Assembly (NCBI GenBank): GCA_017311185.1
Contig: JAESUZ010003286.1
Span: 62,001 to 126,000, forward strand
Origin: Proteles cristata cristata
Taxonomy: Eukaryota; Chordata; Mammalia; Carnivora; Hyaenidae
Direction: 5' to 3'
Length of the DNA stretch: 64,000 nt
Below the pieces are notes generated by a model that worked only from the letters and a program-made list of their open reading frames with translations, had not been told where the DNA came from and searched no databases. Below are positions 12,044-22,859 of the stretch, one piece after another (position 1 is the stretch's first letter; each line of letters begins with the position of its first letter). Both the position numbers and the translations under genes were made by a program.

Positions 12044-12283
12044 GTAGGGCTGCCTAGGTGACTCAGTCAGTTAAGCATCCCACTTCAGCTCAGGTCATGA
12101 TCTCACAGTTCATGAGTCCAAGCCCCGAGTTGGGCTCTGTGTTGACAGCTCAGAGCCTAGAACCTGCTTCGGGTTCTGTGTCGGCCTCTCTCTCTGCCTT
12201 TCCCCCCACTCATGCTCTGTCCATCTGTCTGTCTCTCTCTCTTTCCCTCAAAAATAAATAAATATTAAAATTCTACAATTTAC
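12044..12283 (+). repeat. Feline SINE
   Basis: Begins 'GGGCTGCCTAGGTGACTCAGTCAGTTAAGC' and ends 'TCAAAAATAAATAAATATTAAAA' plus a short unique extension. Imperfect duplications ATTGGAGATTG (12033-12043) and ATTAGAGATTG (12284-12294) flank it. Older subtype, with a diverged head. Confidence 0.9.
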
Positions 12284-12424
12284 ATTAGAGATTGTATTGT
12301 CTAATACATATACATGTTTTTGTCTTTGCACAATAATTCTTTTGGGCAGCAATACCTGCTCTTCCTTTCTCAGTTCAGCACTTCCAGCTCCTCTTTGAGG
12401 CATGGCTCATGGTGGTCTCTCCTC

Positions 12425-12705
12425 TGCACCCTCCACCCTCACCTATTCAAAGTTTAGGGTTCAGCTCAGAGTTTACTTCCTACAGGGAACCTTCCCCGAC
12501 CACCCCTTCCCAAGTCCAGGTTAAGGTTCCGACAGTACCTGACCTTCCCCACCCTTTCCTGCCCTTTATCATGGGATACTCTAATTGTCTAAATAGTAGT
12601 CTGATTCTCAACTAGACTGTGATGGCCCTATAAGTACCCTCCACGTCCACCTTGTATCCCCAGTAGGTGTTCATCAAATATGTGCAGAATATTGAATGAG
12701 TGACA
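12425..12705 (+). mobile_element. L2 (LINE2) 3' end
   Basis: Contains the conserved L2 terminal run: 'tcagctcagagtttacttcctacagggaaccttccccgaccacc', then 'actagactgtgatggccctataagtaccctc...', then 'tgtatccccagtaggtgttcatcaaatatg...ttgaatgagtga'. Non-coding terminal portion only. Confidence 0.85.
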
Positions 12706-13044
12706 GCAGGAGATTGTGATCAGCAGACCTACAGCTAATTCTTGCTCCAAACTTGTGGCCTTTACCAATTTAATTCAACTCAAAGTTTAGAAGGGAACTG
12801 AAGCATGAAGAAGAACTTCATTAATTTAGGTCTCTTCCCTCCTGACATTATCCTCAATTATCTAACTGCTGGAGGAACATAGTTTTCTGGATGGCTAGAG
12901 ACTAACTGAGTTACGGGCCCAGGCAGAGCTCGACCACAGCCTCTCACAGGTGCCCCACAGTTTACAAAGCTTTCCCATCTGCCATCTCCTCACTGGGAGG
13001 ATGGTGGAGCAGGAATTATGGCCATCACATAATGATGAACCTGA

Positions 13045-13125
13045 ATTGACTAAGGGCAGGCATCCCATGTATTTTGTTCAATAAAGTTTCCTCAGCGCGT
13101 GGTAGTTGCCCAATAAGTATATGTT
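13045..13125 (+). repeat. L2 or MIR 3' terminal fragment
   Basis: 'gactaagggcaggcatcccatgtattttgttcaataaagtttcctcagcgcgtggtagttgcccaataagtat' follows the L2 terminal block ('ggcagggac...tatccccagcgcctag...agtaggtgctcaataaat'). Short and diverged. Confidence 0.55.
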
Positions 13126-13969
13126 CCATGAAGGAATCTCTTTTCTCATAGATAAAGGAAAGGGAGACTCAGGAAGATCAGGTAGTTTCTCTCATGTTTA
13201 CAAAGCTGGGGTTTCAGAACTGAGGGATCCCTCGGGCATGCAATGTCTAACCTTGTGCAGAATCTATGCCCCCAAATATGCCAACCTTGTTTATGCCCCT
13301 CTGCTTACTTATCACATCTTGTAAAGAGCTGGGGTGATGGTGTCCAACATCCATGGCTTGTACAGTCCTGGGAGCACATTTTACACTGCCCAGCGTCTTC
13401 TCTATCTTTGGCTCCTGTGGGTTTGCTGGTTTATAGGCCTGACTGGGCATGTCCAGTGACAGTTCACTGTCCTCTACCTCTGAGCAGAGTCCTCATGGAC
13501 CATCCCACTATAGTCACAGGGCAAAAGGGTCTTTCCACTCCATCCCTCAGTTTAGTATTTGACAGGGTTACTTAGGACTCAAAGAAAAGAGCAAAAAGAG
13601 GCTAAACCAGACATTTCACACCAGCTTCTAAGTTGGGCAGAGAAGATGATGGCTGCAATGTGTCAATGGCTGGGGGCAGCTCAGTCAGAGTGAGAACCAT
13701 GTCTCTCTTATCTCCCAGGAGCAAATGAACCACAACATCTGCACAGAGAAATCAATGATGATCTCCTGACTGCAATTTCTAGTTTCTTTCAACACATTGT
13801 AACAGGGCAGTGAATGGCCTATAAATACAGAAGGATTATATTTCAGTCTTAGCTCCACCACTAACTCAGAATATGACCTTAACTGAATCAGGCCACACCA
13901 CCAAGAAGATTCAGAAAGAGCTGCCTTAAAGGAATTAAGTAGTAATTCCTCAACAGTAGAATTATCATT
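13126..13969. other. Unassigned DNA, no gene
   Basis: No exon is supported. A small piece at 13850-13890 ('cttagctccaccactaactcagaatatgacctt') resembles the MIR core, but the rest has no recognised identity. Confidence 0.35.
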
Positions 13970-14155
13970 CATTTAACACTTCATAGTTTCCAAAGAACTT
14001 CCACACACATCATCTTGTTTAGTCTTCAGAGCAGGTCTGTGTGCCCATTTTGTAGATGGATAAGTAGACAAATGGGTTTAAGACTTGTCCATGGTTGGTC
14101 ACTGGCATTATGAGGCAGGGCAGGGACATTAATCCATATTTTCCAACTAAAACCC
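13970..14155 (-). repeat. MIR fragment, antisense
   Basis: 'cccattttgtagatggataagtagacaaatgggtttaagacttgtccatggttggtcactggca' is the antisense MIR core. Upstream 'cacacacatcatcttgtttagtcttcagagcaggtctg' matches the antisense 3' half. Confidence 0.75.
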
Positions 14156-14184
14156 TCATTTTTTTTCTCTTCCTTTCCAGTCAG

Positions 14185-14580
14185 TTGACTCCAACAAGCA
14201 TTTTCCAGATCCTATACTACACATAGGGCTCAATGGGCAAGGCAACAAATGAATATGCCATGTTCTGGGCCACCCTCTAGAAGCCCAGAATCCAGTGGCA
14301 GAGTCAGACACATACTTTACAAACAACCCCTTTGGAAGAAGAGGTGGAAGGGCTTTGTGAAGGAGTTGGCATTGTCTCACCCTAGAAGGATGAGTAGGGG
14401 CTTAGTAGGAAAGGGAACTGGGAGAAGAGGCAGACATATGTCACCACCAAGCACCCAGAGAGTGCATAGGGGACAGAGGTTCCCAAGTGCCCTGACAGAG
14501 ATGAAGAGAAAACAAGGCTGGAGAGTTGTCACCCAGAGCAGGAAGGGCCAGGACAGCAGACAGAGAGTCAATGTCTCTTC
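14185..14580 (-). mobile_element. L2 fragment, antisense (tentative)
   Basis: Starts with a degenerate 'caacaagcattttccagatcctatact...' (antisense of the L2 3' terminus). It continues with 'ggcagagtcagacacatactttac' and 'ggaagggctttgtgaaggagttggca', which resemble the antisense 'tccctgaggaagtgac' region. Diverged, so family is probable rather than certain. Confidence 0.5.
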
Positions 14581-14639
14581 CATATGTAGCTGGGAAACGT
14601 GGAGTCTTTAAACTTCATCAACTAGCTCAGATCAACTTT

Positions 14640-14880
14640 AAAAATAAATTCAGAAAATAATTTTCTTCCTATATATATATTCCTTGTAAAAAATGGAGGC
14701 AAGCAAAGGAAAGAAAATTAACCATTTAAATTTAATCACTTTTAATCACATTGCCCAGAAGTAACTAATGTTTCTATGAATATGTTTCTCTAAAATGTCT
14801 TCATATAATTATTCCTTTGAACCTTTTCCCTACTTATTCTTTTGTGCACAATTTCCATGTCATTTAATATTCTTCCTCAA
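14640..14880 (-). mobile_element. Old L1 3' UTR fragment, antisense
   Basis: 'tcttcctatatatatattccttgtaaaaaatggaggc...attaaccatttaaatttaatcacttttaatcacattgcccagaagtaactaatgtttctatgaatatg' resembles the antisense L1M 3' UTR motif for 'ccacccagagataacc'. No ORF. Boundaries are approximate. Confidence 0.5.
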
Positions 14881-15117
14881 CTGTGGTTCTAGTTTTTGGA
14901 GGGACCATGGACCCCTTCAGAGATCCAATGGAAACATAGACCCTGTCCCAAGAAAATGCACATCCCTGAATACACACCAGTCATACTGCCAAGCAGAAGG
15001 ACAGGCCCAAGGCTTCCATTTCTTTGGATGTTTCTAACAAGTTGGAAACCCATTTCTCATGTGAAACCTTCTGGTTTCCAAAGTTGGTCACATATACGAA
15101 ATATTAAAAATAAAAAC

Positions 15118-15405
15118 AGGGACGCCTGGGTGGCTCAGTCATTTAAGCGTCTGACTTCAGCTCAGGTCATGATCTCACAGTTTGTGGGTTTGAGCCCCAC
15201 ATTGGGCTCTGTACTGACAGCTAGCTCAGAGCCTGGAGCCTGTTTCAGATTCTGTATCTCTCTCTCTCTCTCTCTCTCTCTCTGACCCTCCCCTGCTCAT
15301 GCTGCCTCTCTCTCTCTCTCTCTCAGAAATAAATAAAACATTTTTTAAAAAGTTTAAAAAAAAACAAACAAATAAATAAATAAATAAAAATAAAACAAAA
15401 CAAAA
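15118..15405 (+). repeat. Feline SINE with expanded CT and A-rich tail
   Basis: Starts 'GGGACGCCTGGGTGGCTCAGTCATTTAAGCGTC', has intact tRNA-like boxes, a long (CT)n at 15261-15283, a second (CT)n at 15307-15325, and an extended AAAT/AAAAC tail to about 15405. The reverse-strand open frame there is microsatellite-derived. Confidence 0.92.
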
Positions 15406-16510
15406 GTACAAACAAACTCATCAGAGACCTCAGTCTGTTCTAAGACAGCCTGTTTATAACTTCTGGGCAAGGCCAAGGTCACAGGTATTTAGGGCTTACG
15501 GTCAGACCCAATTTATGTTTCCAGCCTTGGCTCACTTTCTTACACAGCCAAACCCCTCTCTTCAATTCCCACTTCCACACCTCAGCTTGTGCCACTTAGT
15601 ACATGAAAACACTTGCTCCAACCCCCACCCGGGCCACCAGCATTGTCCACATGCCACTGGAATCTATCCAGGGCTTTAAGGGTCTGCACCTCAACACCTA
15701 CCATATTCCCTCTGCTGCTAGCTACCTGTGGTGCCATCTCCAGTCCTCTGCTGAGCTGGGAACTCCTAGGGATGGCACTGTTTGAGTCCTGTCTTTGCCC
15801 CACAATGCAGGGCCCCCAAAGAGCCAGGCCAGAGCACAAGCTCAAGAAACACTAGCATGTGTGAGAGCCCAGGCATTATTCATCCCTCTGCAAGTGAATT
15901 CCTCCTCCAGAGCAGAAGGTTGGATAATTACTGCCTGGCTTTAGCAATCTGCTATGCATTCATCCCTCAGGGTGTGTGAATTGCTGTGAAATGGGGGAAA
16001 GCAGAAAGTGACTCTTAAAGGGAAAGTTAAAGGAAGGACCAGAAAGGAAGAAGAGCCCTCATAGCTCTGGAGCCAGGCCTTTGTTGACCTTTGAGTCATG
16101 GAAAAAAGGAGACAGAGTCAGGCTGGTCCAGGAGTGTCCTGATGTGACATGCGGTAGGTGCCTTTTCCCTCTCTGAACAGTAAGGGGCAGAACCAGATCA
16201 CTTCCTAGGGCCCTTCCTTTAACATTAGCTTAAATAATAAGATCTGTGTGACAGCCAAGGGGATTTACAGTGTTAATGACATCGATGGGTTGCAAGGACT
16301 GACTTTTCTGGTGGTCTCTCTCTGATGGGGCTCCAGCAGGGAAAGAGTAAGGCCAGGAGTTGTTGCCCACAGCCCACTAACACAGCTGCCCCCATTTTCC
16401 CTGGAGGTGATCTCTTGGTGAAGTTCTCTGAGCCTCAAAGTGCCTCTGGGCCAATAGAGATCTGGTGTGTGGAGAGCCTGAGACTCTTCTTAGGGCCATG
16501 AGAAGCAGGG
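15406..16510. other. Unassigned DNA with possible L2 remnant
   Basis: No gene is supported. 'gctgggaactcctagggatggcactgtttgagtcctgtctttgccccacaatgcagggcccc' (about 15756-15815) loosely resembles the L2 3' end. The remainder is unrecognised. Confidence 0.35.
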
Positions 16511-16514
16511 CCGA

Positions 16515-16690
16515 GATAGTACCTGTAGGACCTTGAACATGTCACTAAAACTCCTTGGGCCTCAGTTTCTTCATGAGCAAGATGTGAATAATAATCCAAT
16601 TCTGGGTAGCTGAGATTATGACATTTAAAACTCCAGCACAGACCCTGACATATGGCAGGTGCCTAATAACCATTATGTCTTTGTCTCATG
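16515..16690 (+). repeat. MIR fragment
   Basis: 'gtaggaccttgaacatgtcactaaaactccttgggcctcagtttcttcatgagcaagatgtgaataataatcc' then 'acagaccctgacatatggcaggtgcctaataaccattat' is the MIR core plus its 3' end in the right order. Confidence 0.82.
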
Positions 16691-17104
16691 AGCCTCACTT
16701 TGATATGAATAGATCGACCTTTGTACACAGGCCCAGGCAGTTCTGCAGATTCCAGGAACCTGGTGTGATCTTCAACAGAAAGACCTCAGCCCCACTCTGA
16801 TACAGTCTTAGGGGAAATCATCTAAGCAGGACAAATGGGCATAGGATGGTGAATGCAGGAGGGAGAATTTAAGAGAAGTTGGATCAGGTGATGGAGGACC
16901 TGAAATACTTCACTGAATGTGAGACTGTGAGTCCTGGTGGACTCTCTTCCAAGGAGCTGCCTCAGTTATCTGGAACCATCCCTAAATGGGCAGGACCTGA
17001 GTTCCAGGGGTCACAGATGAATGGGCAGAGCCCCAGACTCTGAGCAGGGTCAACCTGGCACTTCCTAATGGCAAGGACTGGTGACCCCATGAGGAGGGGC
17101 CCTG

Positions 17105-17210
17105 GGTAGAATGAAACTACAAATGGAGAAACTGAGGCCCACAGCTAGTGTGAGGAAAGCACTCAGGGGCAGGGCCAGAACCAGAGCTTCCTGAGTCCTA
17201 CCACTGCCTC
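17105..17210 (-). repeat. MIR fragment, antisense
   Basis: 'actacaaatggagaaactgaggcccacagctagtgtgaggaaagcactcaggggcagggccagaaccagagcttcctgagtcc' is the antisense MIR core. Only this central part is recognisable. Confidence 0.72.
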
Positions 17211-17494
17211 CCAGGGGAGGAAACCAAGAGGAAGAATGAAGTAACAGCTCCGGGCACACAGACCCAAGAGCTGAGAAAGAAGAAACCATTGCAAGTATGG
17301 GCTCAAACATCACCCCACCAGGCACTCTGCTCACCTATGCCATGTACTCCTTGCCTTCCCAAACAAGCCTTCAGGGTAGCAGCACTGGCTTCAGTCTTAA
17401 AAATTAATTACTAAATTCCCATCTACTTTCTTTTTTTAAAAACTTGACTTTGTATGTTCAAAATTCTTGTTTCCTTTCAGCTTCTTTGCCTCCC

Positions 17495-17580
17495 CCTGCA
17501 CTGTTCACTCAGCAGTTGCACCCTCAGATTGTAACGCGGTGCCTGGGTTGTAGTAAAGTTTCAATAAATGCATGTTAACA
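17495..17580 (+). repeat. L2 3' terminal fragment
   Basis: 'gattgtaacgcggtgcctgggttgtagtaaagtttcaataaatgcatg' follows the L2 terminal block ('cacggtgcctggcacatagtaggtgctcaataaatg'). Confidence 0.6.
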
Positions 17581-17639
17581 GGAGGACAGGTCGCTTCATT
17601 TATGAGCATGTTCTCCCCTCTCCCCTCACCCCCAGTGTC

Positions 17640-18680
17640 TGCCTCTAGTTCACAAACACGCTCACATTTTCCCCCCATAGGTTAGCTTAAAATAAAGATA
17701 AGCTCTCAGTCATTTATCCATTGTACGACTAAGACAATTTGTGACAATAATCAGCATGAAATACATTTGACAAGGGCTAAAACCCCACATAGTAGAAATT
17801 CTCATTGACTAAAAATTGACTAAAAAATCAAATCTTCTTGACATTGATTTGCTAAATATGGCCCAGGAAACTCAGGCTTGGTCTAAATAATGGCCAATAT
17901 AAGAAAAACCACAGCAGCAGATGTTATCATGAGTCAAGTTAAAAAAAAAACAAAACCTGATTGATACACAAGTCTTGGTGAACAACAGCCTTGATTGAAA
18001 TAATGTCAGTAAGACTGAGAAGAGATCAACTAAATTGAAGAAAAAATGACCAAAAGAATTGATGAACTTTATGGTGCTTGCCTTTAATAACATTTTTTTC
18101 TATAAAAGAGAATCAGTGTTGATGTAGCTCTTATGAAAATATTGCTAACAGCAGGGCCAAATGCCTAGGCCTGGGGTGCAGTGGGGACTTGGATGAGTGG
18201 GCTTGGTTCACCTGTCTGCTGTCTCTTACCACTCAATCTGTGCCCCCCGCTGCCTGCCCTCAACTGGCCCGCCCCTTCCTGATTTGTAATCATCATGGTC
18301 TTACCAGTGGTTTTTGTACTTCCGAAGGAGTTGAGTTTTTACACTAATCGCTGCCTCCTTAATCAATTAATGAGACTTAAAAGGCCATTTATCATTGGAA
18401 ATTGCAACTAGAATCACCAGAGCACTACATTGGTCCACAGATGCTAAGGAATTGCACCATACATTGATAATTGTACCCTGGCTTTAATGAGATTCTTATT
18501 AACATATACATTATTAATTAGACCATTAATGCAGATGTCATTTTGAGTCACACCAGGATTCCCGATGGCTCACATGGTTATTAAACCTCACTAATTTGCA
18601 GGAGGAATTAATATTATATTAAAGGTTCTCTCCACTGTGTATTTTAAATTAAACGCTTGCTTTTGAATCTTACCCACAGC
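17640..18680. promoter_or_regulatory. Candidate conserved non-coding element (homeodomain-core-rich)
   Basis: About 1 kb without SINE, LINE or LTR sequence, flanked by repeat-bearing DNA. It is AT-rich with many ATTA/TAAT cores, including 'cttaatcaattaatgag' (about 18358-18374), 'attattaattagaccattaatg' (about 18511-18532) and 'aggaattaatattatattaaagg' (about 18602-18626). This composition is typical of developmental enhancers in gene deserts. No alignment is available, so conservation and function are inferred. No exon is visible. Confidence 0.4.
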
Positions 18681-18859
18681 ATCCACCTCCTACTTGTTAA
18701 AGAGAGGAATAAGAGGCAAGCATTTCATTCTGAGACCTGAGAGCTTCCTATTTTGCAAATAACTTTGGTGTCTGTAAGTAGATAGGGAAGAAAAGGCAGA
18801 GAGAGTGGGGAGGAGAAAGGAAGGCCCTCCCTCACCTTGGGAGGAGCCTACTGTTCTCT

Positions 18860-19148
18860 AATCTCCCTTATTTAATTTGTAAATAATTTAGGAAATACAC
18901 AAAGCAAAAAGGAGAATATTCTCAGCACCCATTCTCTCTGCCCTCGGTAATTACCACTCTGAACATTCTCATATGCTATTTTAGTCTATTTTTTCCATGC
19001 TTAAATAGACATCCTTCTACAGAAAGAGAATAATGCTCTGTATATCACTTTAAAACCTTCCTTTTCAACTTAATATTTTGTGAACACTCTTCTGTATCAA
19101 TAAATGTTCTTCTAGAGCATCATTAACTGTCACATTATACATATCAAT
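18860..19148 (-). mobile_element. Old L1 3' UTR fragment, antisense (left part)
   Basis: 'ataatgctctgtatatcactttaaaaccttccttttcaacttaatattttgtgaacactcttctgtatcaataaatg' resembles the antisense L1M 3' UTR block. It is interrupted at 19164 by a SINE. A likely continuation is found at 19341-19370 and again near 19745-19812 ('ggctgcataggattttactatatggttataccataatttatg'). Confidence 0.6.
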
Positions 19149-19163
19149 CTACTTCATTCTTTT

Positions 19164-19178
19164 GTTTTAAGTTTACTT

Positions 19179-19211
<33 letters not shown>

Positions 19212-19340
19212 ATCTCAAGCAGGCTCCACATTGTTAGCGTGGAGCCCAATGTGGGGCTTGAACTCAGAACTGTGAGATCATGACTTGAGCCAAAATCTAG
19301 TCAGGTACTTAACCAAAATTGAGCCACCCAGGAGCCCCAG
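19164..19340 (-). repeat. Feline SINE, antisense
   Basis: Flanked by a perfect 15-bp duplication, CTACTTCATTCTTTT, at 19149-19163 and 19341-19355. Contains a (GA)n tract at 19184-19211 and a head 'GAGCCACCCAGGAGCCCC'. It is shortened in the middle and diverged. Confidence 0.93.
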
Positions 19341-19370
19341 CTACTTCATTCTTTTAAACGGCCACAGGTT

Positions 19371-19745
19371 GGTCAGCTTCAACCAACATTGTGGTTAGGC
19401 TATGGCCCCCAGTTTTTCAGGCAAACTCCCATCTAGATATTGCCGGGAAGGCATTTTATAGATATAATTAAAGTCCATTATCAGTTGACCGTAAGGGAGA
19501 TTATCCTAGATAATCTACACGGACCTAATTCAGCCAATTGGAAACCTGAAGGGCAGAGTTGAAGCTTCCTTGGAGAAGAAACTACCTGTGGACCTACCCA
19601 AGTTCCAGCCTGTCTTTCCTGACAGCCTGCCCTATGAATTTCACTTACCTAACCAGCCCCCATAGTTATGTAAGCCAATTCCTTGCAATTAATTTCCTAA
19701 TACATGTATCTCTTACTGGCACTATTTCTTTGGTGGGACCCTGAT
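19371..19745 (+). mobile_element. Medium-reiteration repeat inserted in L1 (family unresolved)
   Basis: 'ggttaggctatggcccccagtttttcaggcaaac', 'gaaggcattttatagatataattaaagtcc', 'cagttgaccgtaagggagattatcc' and a terminal 'gtaagccaattccttgcaattaatttcctaat...tggtgggaccctgata' form a block familiar from mammalian interspersed repeats. It interrupts the antisense L1 3' UTR, whose next segment resumes at about 19745. I cannot name the family with certainty. Confidence 0.55.
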
Positions 19746-19814
19746 ACAGGCTGCATAGGATTTTACTATATGGTTATACCATAATTTATGTAACAATCCC
19801 CCACTGTTGGACAC

Positions 19815-20400
19815 TGTGCTGGATTGTCTTGCTGTCAACTTGGCACTATCCCTTCTATTTCAGACTGAAACTATACTTCCCAGTATACAGTTTCTGGAAT
19901 GGTTCCAGAACAGTGGAGACTGCTGATGACGGGGACCCATGCAAATTTTGAAAGGGAGAAGCTATAGGGAAGCCATTGTTACTGAGAAGGCATGGCAGTC
20001 AGCCATGGTGACGGCGTCACCAGGCAGTTTGGACACATATTGTGGCTTTGCAGATCTCCACATGGGCTCCTGCTCCATGGACTCACTTTGGTAGCCAGTT
20101 GTATGCAGCTTCTCACACTTTTCCACAAGCTCATCTTTCCCCCCTGTGCCACCTGTAGCACCTGTGCCACCTATGCTTCAGGTGGAATGGTTAGCAACTT
20201 CTTCTTGAACCCTTCAACTTCTCCCTCTAGAACCTGGCTCCCACTGCTACCCCCAGATTTGCATAAGCCCTGACTCCTATATTAAACCCTTTATTCCCGT
20301 AATACTTGTAAAGGCTCTTTGGTCCTGACTGAAGCCACTGGTAGTGTAGGGGAACATATCCTTAAAATGGGAATGGGGAATTCTTTCACTAATATTAGAA
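19815..20400. other. Possible old LTR upstream of ERV-L internal sequence
   Basis: 'gctggattgtcttgctgtcaacttggcac', 'actgaaactatacttcccagtatacag' and an AT-rich 'attaaaccctttattcccgtaatacttg' near 20282 give an LTR-like order before the ERV-L-like internal region. A related arrangement ('gccaagttgacaagg...aactgcatttcccagaat') occurs at about 22074-22160. The pairing as two LTRs is speculative. Confidence 0.3.
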
Positions 20401-20499
20401 TTAAGAATGTTAATGACACCACTGCTGCATCATGGTAGTCTGTGGCATAAAGCAGCAAAACATCTAAGTTATATTATTATTACTTGTAGTCATTTGAAG

Positions 20500-21117
20500 C
20501 TAGGTATCTATAAAAATAAGTTCAGGTCACCAAATAGCTGCTGCAATAGAACATTATATTGGAAGTAAAGATCATAAGAACAGTAGGGTTAGTTGACAAC
20601 TTCTAATTGTGCTGAAGAATCTGAAAAAAGAAAATGGTGAGCCCAGGCTTTAAGTTCTCAATTCACAGTCTGAGTAAGAAAAGGTAAAGCTTTGGTGACT
20701 GCCATGGAAAATCCTTCAAGCTACCACAGAATTTGCTGATCTGACCATGTTTCCATCACTCTGAAATAGCGGACTTGATAGAACAATGGAACGGCCTTTT
20801 GAATACTAATTTTTGGCACCAGTTGGATAACAAAGCTTTGCAGGACTGGGGTAATGACCTACAGAATGGAGTACTGGGATGTATGCTCTAACTCAGTAAC
20901 CAATGTGTGGTACTGCTTCTCCCACAGCCAGGATTCCAGGATCTAGGAATCAAAGGGAGGAAATAGAAGTGGCTCATATCACTATTGCCCTTGATGATGC
21001 ACTAGCAACATTTTTGTTTCCGTCCCTGTGGCTTTGGGCTCTCTGACATAGAAGTCTTAGTTTCCAAGGGAAACACACAGTGCTCCATTCTGTACTCACC
21101 AGAGCAATGGGGGCTGC
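20500..21117 (+). mobile_element. ERV-L-class internal fragment (pol-derived, decayed)
   Basis: The nucleotide order resembles the 3' part of the pol region of old mammalian ERV-L elements, near the integrase end. It is full of stops and frameshifts and no open frame is retained. It is split by the LTR that follows and seems to resume after it. It is an inert fossil. Assignment is from memory and needs a repeat-library search. Confidence 0.55.
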
Positions 21118-21453
21118 TGTAGGTTAAATGTTTGTGTCTCCCCTTCTCTGAATTCATATGTTGAAAATAATCATCCAAAGGGATGGTTAGGAGATAGGAC
21201 TGTTGGGAGGTGAATAGGTCCTAAGGGCAGAGCCCTTGTGAATGGGATTAGTGTCCTTATAAAAGAGATTCCACAGAGCTTCCTTGGCCCTACCACCATC
21301 AATGTGGAAGTAAGCTCTCACCAGACACCAAATCTGCTGGTGCTGTGATCTTGAACTTCCAGCCTTTAGATCTGTGAGAAAGAAATGTTGTTTATAGGCC
21401 ACCTATCCAGTCTCTGGTATTTTGTTACAACAGCCAGAACAGACTAAGGGGCA
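21118..21453 (+). mobile_element. MaLR-type solo LTR (MST/MLT1 group)
   Basis: Starts 'TGTAGGTTAAATGTTTGTGTCTCC', contains 'ttcatatgttgaaa', 'gtgaatgggattagtgtccttataaaagagattcc' and 'gaacttccagcctttagatctgtgagaaa', and ends 'ggtattttgttacaacagccagaacagactaa'. The order is complete, so this looks like a full-length solo LTR. It sits within ERV-L-like internal sequence; no clear 5-bp duplication remains. Confidence 0.85.
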
Positions 21454-21760
21454 AAGAAGAGTCTTTCTAGGACCCAGGAGATTTTCTGGATTTCTCCTAA
21501 TGCTTCCATGTCCCATGGTAAAAGTGCATGAAAAATATCAACACAATCTAATGATATAAAATCTTTAAGAATGAAGGTTTAAGTTATCCCACCAGACAGG
21601 GAAACATAACTAGCCAAGTGCATGCTAAAAGCAAAGAAGATTAGGAATGGGTAGTAGAAGAAAGAAGTCAAATTCTGGCTACAACCATGCCCCAGTTGCC
21701 AAAATGAGTCCCATTTGCTTTCTTGTTTCCTTGCTTTTTTACATGTGTTAATTTTTCTGT
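21454..21760 (+). mobile_element. ERV-L-class internal fragment, continuation
   Basis: After the LTR, a block containing 'gaaggtttaagttatcccaccagacaggg' and 'aatgggtagtagaagaaagaag' resembles the sequence that follows pol in ERV-L elements. It supports the view that the LTR interrupted a pre-existing element. No coding capacity remains. Confidence 0.45.
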
Positions 21761-22547
21761 CCTCCCCCCAACCCCCGCCATTCTTTTGCTGGTTAATATG
21801 AAGTATGCATATTAATAGTGATTAATCCTACATATCCTTATTTAAGGTACAGGGTGCAAAAAGGGAAGGTGACCTAGCCAGATGAGTTAATATCCAGAGA
21901 CAGATAAAATGACCTATGAGACTTCATGTTTCCTCTTTTTGTGGGGGAGGGCAGGGTGGGAGTTAATACATCTTTAGATGTACTAAGAAGAGTTGCATCA
22001 TTTTAGGTGAAAGTGTGTTATTACTAGTATCTTCATTCAGAAGTCAGTCTCAGTGGAAGGAATTTGCATGAATGCCAAGTTGACAAGGAGGTAGACTCTT
22101 CTGGGATCTTGGCACCCCTGCTCCTGTCTAAGGCTGAGAACTGCATTTCCCAGAATCCCCTTCCCTATGTGGTTTCTAGGTTTAGAGTTTGTCAGAAAGG
22201 AAGTCACATAAGACTTGGAAGGCAGAAGTGAAACAGAAGCCATTTTTCTGAGGACATTATGGAAGTGGCTATGGTGGCAGTCAGATGTAGCAGCTTCACA
22301 GAGGGTCCCCATGAATGCTCACATCACGACTTCCCTTTCATGACGACACACTGGGCACCACAGACCTCCCTATTGCCATCTTCAGTGTGAAGTTGTTAAT
22401 CACTGAATCTCCTGACTCCCCTTAAAGACCTCTACTCACCAGCTCTCAGACACTGGCGTGGCCACCTTGTCATGCAGGCCCCTGAGTTATGATTTTCACT
22501 GAATCTTCCTTACCAGAGAAGTATTATACCATCTGACTTAATTTAAC
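21761..22547. other. Unassigned DNA, no gene
   Basis: About 790 bp. It includes 'actgcatttcccagaatccccttccc' (about 22140-22165), a phrase seen in several old mammalian repeats, but the family is unresolved. No exon is supported. Confidence 0.35.
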
Positions 22548-22557
22548 AAAAGTATTG

Positions 22558-22773
22558 AGGGGCACCTGGGTGGCTCAGTAGGTTGAGCCGACTTAGGCTC
22601 AGGTCATGATCTCACAGTCTGTGGGTTCCAGTGTCACATCAGGCTCTGTGCTGACAGCTCAGAGCCTGGAGCCTGCTTCTGATTCTGTGCCTCCCTCTCT
22701 TTCTGCCTCAGCCTTGCTTGTGCTCTGTTTCTCTCTGCTTCTCAAAACTAAATAAGCATTAAAAAAATTTTTT
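22558..22773 (+). repeat. Feline SINE
   Basis: Head 'GGGGCACCTGGGTGGCTCAGTAGG', tail 'AAACTAAATAAGCATTAAAAAAATTTTTT'. Ten-base duplications AAAGTATTGA at 22548-22557 and 22774-22783 define the insertion. Older subtype with a small deletion after the A box. Confidence 0.93.
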
Positions 22774-22859
22774 AAAGTATTGAAATGTGCAGAGCTTATG
22801 GAAGGAAATATTGGAGAAAAGTAATTAGTTGTGCAAATGGATCCTTCACCCTCTAAAGT

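Noticed and set aside
15261..15325. (CT)n tracts as independent microsatellite or satellite DNA
   Set aside because: They are the CT-rich body of the SINE at 15118.
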